64,000 nucleotides of DNA from Haematococcus lacustris (GCA_030144725.1 JASKMD010000008.1:15068183-15132182); one strand, 5' to 3'. Positions 34,561-45,654 are shown, counted from the stretch's first letter. The notes: generated by a model not told the origin, from the letters alone. Program-made: numbers and translations.

Positions 34561-34722
34561 GCGCCTTGAGACTTGGGCCTATTACCATTAATGCACACCA
34601 TTACATCAACCTTCTCGACGCCAAGCTGAGAGCGTCCTGCCTCGTCGCGCTTCACACATAACATATAGTAATATTATAATTATACACGAAAATTCGCACC
34701 CTACGCCAGGTTGACCAACACG

Positions 34723-34959
34723 ATGAAATGCTCCATCAAAGGGCTCTCGATCGTGAAGAGTGAAGCCAAGCCAACTGCAGCAACGGCAGATGAGCCACCC
34801 ATGCGCAAACGTGGCAGGCCATCGGGCTCCGAAAACAAGCCTAAGCCAGCACCAACAGCACAAGGCACGCCCACTCCCACACGCACGCATGCACGGTTGG
34901 TGTGCAAGAACTGTGTTACCGGGTGGCTTGACTTGGCGACCTGTGCAAGAACTGTGTAA
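34723..34959 (+). CDS. Small basic protein with AT-hook
   Basis: The 78-codon frame starts MKCSIKGLSIVKSEAKP and contains PMRKRGRPSGSENKPKP, whose R-G-R-P core is an AT-hook, a minor-groove DNA-binding motif. It ends with two cysteines in RLVCKNCVTGWLDL, which could be the start of a zinc knuckle continued in a lost exon. Imperfect direct repeats of ATACACG-AAAA-CGCACCC lie before (about 34682) and after (about 35133), suggesting a mobile unit. Confidence 0.4.
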   Translation: MKCSIKGLSIVKSEAKPTAATADEPPMRKRGRPSGSENKPKPAPTAQGTPTPTRTHARLVCKNCVTGWLDLATCARTV

Positions 34960-35132
34960 ACCATGGAGGATTGACATGTTATGCAAGGGATGGCTGTCTA
35001 GAATATTTATAAGCACACCCACATTCTCAAAACTGTGTTTGCTGCAATTTTTGTATTTTCTGGGTCGGGAAACGAGTACTTAACTTTATTTTTCGAGGCC
35101 TCGCGAATCAAAGGGAGAGTACGTATAATCAT

Positions 35133-36075
35133 ACACGGAAAACCGCACCCACGTATAATGCGGTTCGTTTGATAGTTGTGGCAACTGCGTGCTCCCCTTT
35201 TTCATGCACTTCTGTTGCCTTGGTTGCAATGCTATGGGCTACTGTAACGGTGATGAACTCGTGATGGCCCCAACCAAACAATCTCCAGCCCCAAATACCA
35301 TAGCTTTGGCACCGCTCGTGTCACCCTGCTGGCCTGCAATCACTACATACTCCTGGGCCATGGGAGCATGGTGCCCCGCGACCACTTGCTATCCAGGCAT
35401 AGCCCGTTTTCGCAATTGGCAGGCAGTCAGGCGACGAGCACAGCTCCAGCTGACACCACCACCAGCTCTTCCACCGTCCCATCCCATGATGCCGCTACGT
35501 GATGCGTGATGCCCTTGCTCCACGGCCCTGCTGCTGCAGCCCTGGCCTGCAGGTGCTGGGTGAGGGCAGGGCAGCGGCTGGCTCCTGGGGCTGGGGCTGC
35601 TGGCTGTGTGCTTGTCTGACTGCCGAGGGCCAGTCGGAGCTGGCGTGAGCCAGCCTGCTGCCACACGGGGCTTACTAAAAGATGTTCAAGGGGTTGGGGT
35701 CCAGGCACCGCACCCGCACCACTGACATCCCGGAGGCGGTGTTGGCAAGGCTGACATCCTCAGGGATCAGGGGGCTGCTGATTGCTTCATCGCCTGGGGC
35801 AGCCAGGGGGGTGACCATGGTAGTCATGCCACTATAGATGTCTGCCCCACCTTTACCCCCACCCCTATTGAGCAGGTGCCCCGACAAGTGCCCCCGCAGG
35901 TGTCCCAACAGGTGCTGTGACTGTCTGGCTGCCCTGCCCTGCCCTCCCACTCACTCCCACTCCCTTACTTGTGCACGTGGACTCGCCCTCCACCTGTAGT
36001 CCACATGACCAGGAGGGGGCGAAGGAGGGGGCACCATCCGACTGCACCCTTGTGCAGGATCCACCTGCGAAGAGC
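35133..36075. repeat. Dispersed 0.94-kb repeat, copy 1
   Basis: Diverged direct copy of 53148-54085. Shared words include TTCGCAATTGGC, CCAGCTCTTCCACCGTCCCA, GGTGCTGGGTGAGGGCAGG and GAGCCAGCCTGCTGCCA. On the minus strand both copies read VDYRWRA and VQVREWE-type pieces, but there is no intact frame. Class unknown. Confidence 0.65.
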
Positions 36076-37089
36076 GGAGGGGACAAACGATGCCCGTACC
36101 GATCTCACAGTAAGCGAGTGACCAGGCCGCAAACTCGGCCATGATCCGAGGTGTGGCGCCCATCCTGTTCAGCGCAACGCGATGATGCCGGTTCTACAAA
36201 GAACGGGCGCCACAGCGTCAGGCCGCAAACTCCCTCACTCCCTCACACTAGAGCGCGACTGGTTAACCATCTTTAACCAGTCCAGCCTAACACCCTGACG
36301 ACCCGGAGTGCAATTGGGGTTTGGCGATAGTAATCCGACCAGTTGGTCACCCCCGATCTTACTGATCTTTAAGAGTTTTACAGCGACTCTTGCGCAGAGC
36401 GGTGCAGCTTACCAGCGCGAGGCTAGCGGGCTGCTCGGGCTGATGTGCCTTCCGATGCGCATGTTGAGACATGCACCGACAAGAGCCGCAGTAGGGGTCG
36501 GAGTGTAGCCAATAGCCATCGCGGTTGCTTCGCCTTCCATCACGGCTACGGAGTGCGACCTGGCGGTTGTGTTAAAGATTGGGTAAACTTTTCCCCTTGG
36601 GTAAAGGGAGTGGTGGGACGTGACTCAGTCGTGAAGTGGGACCTGGAGTGAGACGTCAGACGTGAGACGAGATGAGGGGGCTGCCCTGCTGCAGCTGCTG
36701 CGGCCCCCTCCCTGCTGCTGCTAGGGCAGTGGTGGGGCTGCCCTGCTGCAGTAGCTGTGCCCCTCTCCCTGCTGCTGCCAGGGCAGCTGCAAGGGCAGTG
36801 GTGGGGCTGCCCTGCTGCATTGGCCTCCAGCAACTTCATCCTCTCTGCCTCCTCCATGGTGCGTACTGCCTTCTTCTTGAGGTCTTCTTAATGAGGAAAA
36901 GCAAGAAGCGCACGGGTGAAAGCACGTAGTCCGTGGGCTCAAAGGGCGGGTCCGACTTGTTGCAGAAGTCCTGCATCGGTCAACGGTCAGCGGTCGGCGG
37001 GATGCGGGGAGTGTGGCTGGTACTTGTAACTTACATCGTAGCGCCTAGCGGAGGAGCTGTAGCAATCGCAGCTGACAATCGCAGCTATA
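36076..37089. other. Repeat mosaic, no gene recognised
   Basis: Contains GGTTAACCATCTTTAACC near 36258, fragments inverted relative to 21.5-22.25 kb, and a CTGCTGC/CAGGGCAGTGGTGGGG minisatellite at 36670-36820 (about three units). Confidence 0.4.
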
Positions 37090-37634
37090 CATGCTTCATC
37101 ATGCCCATAATCATGCTTCACTTCGATCTTGAGCCCGCAGGATTAGTATTGTTATAACACATAACATGACACATGAATTGACGTCATGAATCTTACACAC
37201 CCATGTGCAGGTTCTACGACCGGGACGTGTCAGCCGCGCTGAACATCCGCCGCTGTGCAGTCGGCCCAGGGCCACGCCCCACTGAGCTGTGCTACTGGAC
37301 TAACCGCCCAGCCATGCCAAAGCCAGGCCAGCCAGGCCAGGAGTGGGTGGAGATACCCGACAAGCCCCTGTTGCGCAAGTGGCGGCGCCAGTTGCAGCAA
37401 TAGCCAGCTACAGCTCAAGACAATGCCAACAAAGAAATTAAGGAACCCCTCACAAAGGGGATGTGTGTGGCGCAGGCACAGGCACTGGCACAGGCACACA
37501 CACCAGAAGGCTGAGCTGAAGTGCGCATCAGGTACACTGTCAGTAGCCTTTACAATGATGAGCTCGCAACCCGGTTCGATTCCAACTCATGCTTTATTTT
37601 GGTGTAGCATGAGGGCTGTGGGGTTCAGGAGTTG
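37090..37634 (+). mobile_element. Copy 2 of the 545-bp repeat with Fanzor-like last exon
   Basis: Differs from copy 1 at only a few positions, for example PKPGQP and IPDKP where copy 1 has PKRGQP and IADKP. The exon 37210-37403 encodes the same RuvC-III D-R-D-V-S-A-A-L-N-I motif. Sequence on both sides is unrelated to that of copy 1, so the 545 bp moved or duplicated as a unit. Confidence 0.7.
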
Positions 37635-38387
37635 AGCCGGGTAACATTTTAGCCCGCTAGACTCGCTCCACTAGCCTATCAATGGTGGAGGCGGTGTCGG
37701 AGGACAATCATTGGGCAAGTTGATTCAGGCAGGGGATTTGCTTTGCACTTTGCCAGTGCATTATTGCGAGTGGCATCTAAACCTAGGCTGACAGCTAAGC
37801 CGCGCAAATCTCCACCAGGTTGAGGCTGCCTGGCAGACAAGACTTTGCTGCCCTGGCAAATACTGTCAACTCCTGCAACAAGAACTTAGCAGCACGTGTG
37901 GACCGTCGGCGCTGGCAGCGAGTTGCTGTGCCTCCGCTCTCTCTATCAGCATGCCACTGACTCTGCCACGCACTGTGTCCATGACACTGAACTTAAATGA
38001 TTTAAGTCAACGAGGGGCACCCCAGCACGAAGGGCAGCAACATGGGAGGGTGCAGATGCGAGGGGACTCTTGTGAACCCTGCATTGTTGTAAATACCCTC
38101 ATGCAGATGTAGGGCTTCTTTTCAAAACCCGCTTGTTACTGCAGTCAGTGTGCCACAGCAGCGACACATAGACCTCAGCAGGTGTGGTTTGCACTAAGCA
38201 TGAGTCCCTCTCCACTTGCCAGGTTACCCCCGTAACAATGACAATTCACGATACATGGTTAGGATGCTTTGGAGTCAGGCTCGTCCTGCCCATGTATGTG
38301 GGCCGAGATGCTGAGGAAGGTATGCATTTCACCTCCTGCTCTGAGCCTTCCCCTTCCTGTTACTCCACCGCAGTTCACCTTCCCCTG
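37635..38387. other. Gap between the Fanzor-like repeat and the J-protein gene
   Basis: No confident gene. A plus-strand frame reading AALANTVNSCNKNLAARVDR then RRWQRVAVPPLSL near 37845-37950 could be an exon, and TGTAA (algal poly(A) signal) occurs at 38087, but no domain is recognised. Confidence 0.35.
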
Positions 38388-38854
38388 TTATGGCACAAGC
38401 TGGCTGCTGCGCTGCCGCGCTATGTGGTACAGTGTGTCAAAGGCAGCTTGCACCTGCAGCACACAGCATGGCACATGACTTGAGTGTGCATATTAGTGTT
38501 TCAAGGTCATGGCACTGCGCCACACAACGACATCACATAGGCTGCTGCTCAGTGACTTAACAGCAGCTGTGCATCAATGCTGCTTGAGACAGGCACTGTG
38601 CCCACCTTCATGAAGTCCTCAGCGTTGCCACCTCGGTCTGGGTGGGTTTTGCTCGCCATGCGCAAGTACGCCGATCGAATTTGTTCCGGCGTTGCCATTA
38701 TGCCGATGCCAAGTATTTCGTAACAATTGCTGTGCGCGCCGGACTGCACGAGCCGTGCCAAGGCGCTAACGTGCGGGACCCAGTTTGAGTGTAGCTTTCG
38801 CTCCGCTCGATGCTGTCGTTTCACTTCTAGCTCCTCCTCTGTCGGCATTCCCAT
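38388..38854 (-). CDS. Small J-domain co-chaperone
   Basis: Two exons, 38854-38606 and 38453-38388, joined at donor GTGGGC and acceptor CTGCAG in phase 0, code 104 residues. After a charged start (MGMPTEEELEVKRQHRAERK) comes NCYEILGIGIMATPEQIRSA, then the HPD tripeptide in MASKTHPDRGGNAEDF, then VQAAFDTLYHIARQ and a stop. HPD is the Hsp70-ATPase-stimulating motif of DnaJ/Hsp40 proteins. The J domain fills the C-terminal half and no client-binding or zinc region follows, so it is a minimal type III J protein. It lies 182 bp downstream of the YIPF6-like gene on the same strand. Confidence 0.85.
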
Positions 38855-39036
38855 TTATGGCGAAAACGGGCTTGCCCGGGCGTTTCCAAGATTGCATGAG
38901 TTAGCATGGAGGCTCGATGGCAGCAATGGTGTCGCTATTACTGGCAACATGTCTGAAGCAATGGATACTAATCTGTGGTGACATTACCCTGCCGACCTTC
39001 ACGCCCCGTGCACATCGACTTCACTGGCATCTCAGC

Positions 39037-40188
39037 TCAGATGGCTTTTACAAGCGCCACCCATCCAATGGAGGCGTAAAGCAGGATGACTGGGTACACT
39101 GCCAGAGCTTTTCGTCTGCAACATACAGTCAGCATGCCACCGTGTCCCATGGTGAAGCGCACCATGAAGACAATGAGCAAGTAGTGATGAGGAATGTCAG
39201 GCAGCCAACAGACATGCTTTGCGTCCAGAGCTGTCAAGTGTGCTAGAGCCACTTACCCCATAGGAACTGCACTGCCTATGAAGGGGACGGTCGCAAAGGA
39301 GGCCCATGCCAGGCCTAACACCAGTGCCAGCGTCCGCACAATCTGAGGCAGGTAGGCAGAGAGACGCGAAGCTGAGTGCTGACAGATAGCTGAGGCTGAC
39401 TCGTGTACAACGATGCTGCAGCTGTGATGCCTGCATGTCTAGCAGCACGACTTCATCCCTGCTGGATAACACTTGGCCACGTGCATGCATGAGGGGTCTG
39501 TCTGCTGCGCTGACCCACCTTGTTGCCTACGATGGCACACACTATTGATGAGACACAGATAGGGAAGAGGCAGTAACCCAAGAGACAGAGCGCCTGAAAA
39601 AACACAATCTCGCCTCCCAGCAGGATGGCGTTGAAGGTCAGCACGATGGCGCCGATACCACATTCAGCGAACACCATCTGCACATCAGGATTTGGGATTG
39701 ATCCAGCTCACCTGCACTGCCAATCAGCCGCCTGTCAGAGCTGAATTGCTGTGCAGCTGTGTACCAGGCGTGAGAGAGCTGGGGACTGCTGAACCTGCTG
39801 CAGCCAATCTCCCAGCTGACTGTTAGCCACTAAGCTGACTCACAGCAAAAACTTGTGATGACTTCTTTTCACCCCAAGACAATACTGAGGCAAGAAGAAG
39901 CATGAAGATCTGCAGCAGCAACAGCTTGGCAATGAACAGCTGCTTGCTTGATACAATGACAGGTACACAAGCGATGTTGCTGTCTTTCACACTTGCCAGA
40001 GGCCCCCAAAGGTCCCAGTTGCGTAGGGCCTGGTCTCGATTATTAAATTGCCAATTGATCGGTATGAGCACACTACGTAGGTTTCTGCCAATCGTCACAA
40101 CATCTCTCCAGATTGTCTTCAACACAGACTCGTCGATGGTATTTTCCTCAGGTATCGATACAAGCGCAGAAGAAGCAATTTGCGACAT
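39037..40188 (-). CDS. YIPF6: YIPF6/Yip4-like Golgi membrane protein
   Basis: Five exons, 40188-39997, 39909-39844, 39677-39519, 39342-39257 and 39115-39037, code 193 residues in continuous phase. The protein opens MSQIASSALVSIPEENTIDE, has VVTIGRNLRSVLIP and RNWDLWGPL, then IFMLLLASVLSW, NAILLGGEIVFFQALCLLGY, CLFPICVSSIVCAI, LALVLGLAWASF and LAVYPVILLYASIGWVAL as hydrophobic segments. This order is that of the Yip1-domain subfamily YIPF6, integral Golgi/ER-Golgi proteins with five membrane spans and a cytosolic N-terminus that act with Rab/Ypt GTPases. Intron 1 uses a GC donor (CTG|GCAAGT) instead of GT. A Fanzor-element end lies only about 150 bp upstream of the start codon. Confidence 0.92.
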
Positions 40189-40338
40189 TGCTTAGTAATT
40201 GAATAGAGAAGCGCGCAGCGCAGCAGCTTGGGTGGTGAATCGTATGTCAACAGTGTTCAACGATTCAACATGGTTTGTTTGCATGCAGTGTTGGTGCTAG
40301 GGTATATTTTGAGGGACTAGGAGCACACCAGCCTCCTT

Positions 40339-41145
40339 GTCCCTCACTAGGGCCTCCATTTGAGCCGGAGCACTAGGTACCACTAGTGGCCACTAGCGGG
40401 ATTACTAAGGACCACTATCCCGACTAAAATGGTGTCAATGGGCTGTGTGGAGTATACCCAAATGCACATGGACATGGTGGATGAGTGCCCACCACCTACA
40501 CTATTGCCTGACTGCGAGGGCTATTGTGTGGAGTTGACATGAAAAACATGCTCTAATGTAAGCTGATGACAGCTTAAATGGGGGGCACACATACAACTGT
40601 GGCGCACCAGGCTGCTGCTGCTGCTGGGCCTTGGGTGCCTTGTCTCGCAGCCGCTTGTAGCCCAGGCCTGGGTACTCCTTGCCCTTGGGTGTCAGAGCTG
40701 CGTGGTCTGGCCACCAGCACAGCTCCAGCAGGCGCCACCCGCTCTCCCCAATGCGCTGCATGTTCAGCGCTGCATTGCAGTCCCTGTCCAGCCACCTGCC
40801 TGGCTGTTAGGCTGGCTCGGCTTTGGCAGCCTTGCCCTTGCCTTGGTCTGTTGTGCCATCACGAGGTACAGCCCATGCTGTACTGCACTTCATTGCGATG
40901 TAGGTCCATCGCCCCTTTCGCTGTGGTGGTGAAGGGTGCTTGAAGCAAAGGATGTCAGCTCCAGGTGGTCGAGCCAAGGGGATGAAGGGTGCCACTCATC
41001 CTCTCTGTCTAAGCCTAGAGCCCTTTTGGTGCTCCAAATGATAGTATGAGTTGTAACACAGCTTGCGAAGTTCATAGCTGTGAAGGTCTATTCTGTAACC
41101 AACGCCGCCTGCACCAATGAAGGGCTCGAGGAGCGAGCCTGGCGG
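40339..41145 (-). mobile_element. Fanzor element fragment A (minus strand): end, candidate guide-RNA region and C-terminal coding
   Basis: From its outer end: TGTCCCTCACTAGGG (40339-40353), an imperfect hairpin with arms 40356-40368 and 40419-40432 (CCATTTGAGCCGG against CCCGACTAAAATGG), a conserved non-coding stretch to about 40500, and on the minus strand the coding end GRWLDRDCNAALNMQRIGES to 40501. WLDRDCNAALN is the RuvC-III motif. Beyond 40806 the segment to 41145 is shared with the small element at 49765-50520. Upstream catalytic parts are missing. Confidence 0.75.
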
Positions 41146-41210
41146 TCAGGTGTCCCCAACTAACAGAAAACCTCCCCCTGGAAATCCAAACGACGCCGTG
41201 TCCCAGCCAC

Positions 41211-44200
41211 ATGGTCTCTAATTATCCTACCCCAGGCATCCATCCTGCCCCCCCCCCTCCCTCGGTGCAGCCTCCTCCAGCCCAGGGTGCAGCCTCCCTG
41301 GACCCTCTCCCTGGCAGCCTTGCAGCAGGTTCAGCAGCAGGCCCAGCCCAGCCTGCCTGGCAGCCCAAGCTGCAGGAGCGCAGCAGCAGCAGGCTGGCCA
41401 GCAGGCGCCCCCTCCCCCCTGCCCCAGTCCCTCCCCAACCCCTCAACATCCTGGACCCACTGGCAGCCCACAACGTCCAGGACTGGACTGCGGAGTTCGC
41501 CTCACCCAGCGAGCTGTCAGGCTGGAAGCAAATTATGCGTGGCCCCGCACACCGGCAGAATTTGCGCCAAATTCCCAAGGCCTTCTTTGCTGACCCAGAC
41601 AACGCAGCCATCACAGCAAAGCTGGTGGAGCTGGGCAAGACAGAACTGTTGAGTGACTCCAACACCATCGGTGCCCTTGCCACGCAAATGGCTGTCAACA
41701 CGCAGGAGATGTTCGCCAACCCCGGTAAGAGGGGCGGCCATTACAACTCACAACTGTGTCCTATATGCAACTGTGTCCTATATGCAAGTATGTCCAAGTA
41801 TGCTCCGAGTGTTGCTTGTTATTCCTCATGTATGGGCTCATGATGATGCATGTTGTGCTCACGCGTTGCTATGCAGAGCGTTATGTCAAGCTATGGGCCA
41901 AGGCAGCCCGCTCCAAGTACGGCATCACCCTCGAGGTGGCCAAGCTGTTTGTACGTGTGGTGTGCCAGTACGGCCTCAACTACAGCAGCTCCGAGCTGCG
42001 TGGCACCCCGCTGGAGAGCCACGAGTGGCAAGAGCGCATATGGCCTACCACCGGCATGTGCTGACCGGTGTGCCGGAGGATGTGGAGGAGGCAGCAGCCC
42101 CAGGAGACTCAGAGGAGCCAGAGGACCCTGACGCGCCGCCGGCCATCACCAAGCTGCCTCTGCACCGGCGAATCCTGTACGCCATCTACGTCAACCGGAG
42201 CCTTGAGGAGTGGCAGGACCCTAACCCCCCAGCAGTCGAAGGCAGGGGCAGGGGCAGGGGCAGGGGCAAGGGCAAGGGCAAGGGCAAGGGCAAGGGCAAG
42301 GGCAAGGGCAAGGGCAAGGGCAAGGGCAAGGGCAAGGGCAAGGGCAAGGGCAAGGGCAAGGGCAAGGGCAAGGGCAAGGGCAAGGGCAAGGGCAAGGGCA
42401 AGGGCAAGGGCAAGGGCAAGGGCAAGGGCAAGGGCAAGGGCAAGGGCAAGGGCAAGGGCAAGGGCAAGGGCAAGGGCAAGGGCAAGGGCAAGGGCAAGGG
42501 CAAGGGCAAGGGCAAGGGCAAGGGCAAGGGCAAGGGCAAGGGCAAGGGCAAGGGCAAGGGCAAGGGCAAGGGCAAGGGCAAGGGCAAGGGCAAGGGCAAG
42601 GGCAAGGGCAAGGGCAAGGGCAAGGGCAAGGGCAAGGGCAAGGGCAAGGGCAAGGGCAAGGGCAAGGGCAAGGGCAAGGGCAAGGGCAAGGGCAAGGGCA
42701 AGGGCAAGGGCAAGGGCAAGGGCAAGGGCAAGGGCAAGGGCAAGGGCAAGGGCAAGGGCAAGGGCAAGGGCAAGGGCAAGGGCAAGGGCAAGGGCAAGGG
42801 CAAGGGCAAGGGCAAGGGCAAGGGCAAGGGCAAGGGCAAGGGCAAGGGCAAGGGCAAGGGCAAGGGCAAGGGCAAGGGCAAGGGCAAGGGCAAGGGCAAG
42901 GGCAAGGGCAAGGGCAAGGGCAAGGGCAAGGGCAAGGGCAAGGGCAAGGGCAGGGGCGAGGGTCCTCGGGTTCCATACTGCCCTCCACCCTTCATCCTCA
43001 CCCCCATGGCAGGGTCAGGTACCCATTTCATCGTGATAGAAACCAGGGTCTTGCATGGGGTGTGCAGCCAGCTGGGCCTGACCACAGTCACAGCGGAAGC
43101 CTTTGAGGCCGAGCATGCTGCCTACAGTCACTGGGCCAGTGTGTTCAAGGTAGGCAAGCTCGCCAACCGGGGGTTTGTGTTGGATAGGCGAATCCTGACT
43201 GATGGGGTCAGTGTGTGTGCGATACACACGCCCACTGGACTACACCCCCCCTGGCCCCTCTGGCAGCAGCCCAGCAGCCGGTCCAGCAGCAGACCCCTCT
43301 GGCAGCAGCCCAGCAGCCGGCCCAACAGCAGACCCCTCTGGCCCTTCTGACAGCAGCCAAGCAGCTGAAGACCCTTCGGACAGCAGCAGCAACAACAAGC
43401 GCACTCCATCTGACATAGGTAGCGGCCTGGCTGACGAGCGGGCGTTCCTGTTTGACCCAGCCACTTAAATGGGCATGGGGCTGGACCTTGGGGTCATCCA
43501 GGCAGTCAGCGCAGCTTCAGGGATGTGGCATGCAGATGGCGGCCTGCGAGGCTTCTACAGGAGCAAGTTGACCAGGAGCCAGGTGCAGCATGACAGCGGC
43601 CTGATCCAGGCTCGCCACAACACTCAGCGGTGGAATGACAACATCAAGCTCGAGCTGCAGCACCTGGCAGCAGCCACCCCAGCAGGCACCTCCCTGGTGG
43701 CCATCCAGCGGCATGTGGCCGTCACCCTGGCCACTTGGGATGCAGTGTGGGGGGATTACCTGCATCCCAAGTGGGCAGAGCAAAGGATGAGGCTGCATGG
43801 CGCGCAGGAGAAGGTCCTGGAGCGCTACTTCAAGAAGGTGAGAGTGCCCAAGGGTAGGGGGGAAGGGGCAGGACCACAGGCTGTGGTGCTCCCTTTCGCT
43901 GTGACATGCTAGGTGCCCATGTCCCCAGTTCTGCCAAGGATGTCATGCGCTTTGTGTGTGCCTTGTGTGCTATGCAGCTGGAGGAGGAGGCAGCTGATGT
44001 GTCCCAGCAGGAGTGGGGGACCCGCAAGCAGCTGGTGGTGTTCTTTGGCAACGCAGGCATTGGCACGCGGGGTGGGTGGGGGGCCAAGGCTGTGCTGCAG
44101 GCCTGCCGCAAGGTAGTGGAGAGGCCCAACAGCGGCAAGCCAACTGACAGGGTGCCAGGCAAGGTGGTGACAGTGGATGAGTTCCGCACCAGCAGGGTCA

Positions 44201-44598
44201 GCTCAATCCTGAACAGCCCCCAGCCCTGTGAGGAGGAGCTGGACAGCAGCAAGCCCACCAGGCCTAAAGGCTGGAAGCCCAAGCCGGGACAGGTGCAGGA
44301 CCGCTTGTTGCGGTCAGCCTGGAGCAAGCGGTTTGAGGCGCCAGTGCGGGGCCTCATGTGGTGCCCTTGGCTGGCCCAGGCTACCCCTGGTGACCTTGGC
44401 AAATGGGTGGACAGGGACTGCAACGTAGCCCTCAACCTCCAGCGGGCAGGGGAGAGCAAGTGGCGCCCACTGGAGCTGTGCAGGTGGCAACACCGAGGGA
44501 GACTTCCTGCCCAAGGCAAGGAATACCCAGCACTGGGCTTCAAGAAGCTGCGAGAGCGAGCCCCCAAGGCCCAAGCCCAGCAGCCTGTAGCACAGTAG
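41211..44598 (+). pseudogene. Fanzor-type RNA-guided nuclease (TnpB-like), long copy with Gly-Lys tract
   Basis: Exons 41211-41724, 41877-43837 and 43978-44598. N-terminal part: Pro-rich, then LNILDPLAAHNVQDWTAEFA and RYVKLWAKAARSKYGITLEV. After a roughly 228-residue (Gly-Lys)n tract come HFIVIETRVLHG, HWASVFKVGKLANRG and RRILTDGVSVCAIHTPTG, the conserved Fanzor core. RuvC-I is GLDLGVIQAVSAAS (Asp codon 43484-43486), the RuvC-II region VVFFGNAGIGTRGGWG, and RuvC-III WVDRDCNVALN (Asp 44416-44418). Known Fanzors are guided by an RNA from the element end and cut DNA. Breaks: a frame change near 42030, another at C7 (43245-43251), and in-frame TAA 43466-43468 just before RuvC-I. Some indels may be sequencing errors. 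It could alternatively be an annotation of an old inactive copy. Confidence 0.82.
42265..42951. repeat. (GGCAAG)n coding array, about 114 units
   Basis: Four GGCAGG units (42241-42264) are followed by about 114 uninterrupted GGCAAG units. In the Fanzor frame this reads (Gly-Lys)n, flanked by Gly-Arg on both sides. Confidence 0.97.
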
Positions 44599-44599
44599 C

Positions 44600-45650
44600 A
44601 TGTGTGCACCGCATATGTGTGCCTACATCAGAGCATGTGTTTCATGCCAACATAGATTGCCCGGCCTTCGCAAGCGGGTTGGGGTAGTGAATCACGTAGT
44701 GGTACCGGATGCTTGCTGCATGCAAAGAGATCGGATTACAGATAACACAGCCCCTGCCCTGTAGTAATAGTAGGGGAACAACTGTGCTGATTGCCTGGTT
44801 GAAAAAGAAAAGTATCCGGGCATGGGATACAACCGGCTGCATGACCGAGCTACACAAGGCCCAGGAGCAGGAGTAGTGCAGTAGTGTACACCTGACACTA
44901 TTCGAGCTCTATCAGATCACATGATGGCATGCTTTTCATGCCAACGACCATCGCCCACCTCCATTGGAGACGTAATCAGGCATCAGACAACATCGCCTGA
45001 GCAAATTCAGCCAAATCAGTCTCAGTTCAGTTCAGTTCAGTTCAGTTCAGCCAAATCAGCCTCAGTTCAGACAACATCGCCTCAGCAAACTTGTTTAGGA
45101 AGTTCTGGTTCAGTCGTCATCGTTAGTCAGTCGTTTTACGTCCCATCAGCGGTGCCATCAGTGAGCCGCTGGCCAATGGTTTAACGGCGGTACAACACCT
45201 TTTGAATTAAGCACTGTCACTGCGACAGCTGGCCAGCCCCACCAAGCTACCATCAATGAGGACGGCGGCCCTGGCTGGGCGGTGTTTGGGAGCCACATTT
45301 TCTAGACGCGCATCCGTCACCGCCCACTCCACTAAAGTCGGCCGTCCTAACTAGTTGTAATGTCGCGAAGTTGAACCGCCCGTTGGAAGTTAGCATTGCG
45401 CGTCACCTGCACTGCAGGCACAGATGTCTACCACGGCCGCACCTTCAAAGCACTGGCTGCTGACCTACACCTATGTGGAGGGCATCGTGGAGAAGCGTGG
45501 TCCCTACAGAGCTGCACACTTGGCTGGTGCCCAAGAGCAGGTTGGTGCAGGCCTCAGCCGGGAACCCTGATTACAGGAGGCCTCAGCCATAGTCCATCCA
45601 CCATACACTGATCACAGCCCAACATCCAGTCCCAAACTCCACTGTTTCGC
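44600..45650. other. 3' flank of the long Fanzor copy
   Basis: The first 60 bases keep similarity to the 3' region of fragment A (GAGCATGT then TTTCATG and CAAC) and then diverge. A (TTCAG)n pentamer tract of about six units lies at 45021-45050. No inverted element end was found, so this copy may lack its 3' terminus. Confidence 0.45.
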
Positions 45651-45654
45651 TTCA

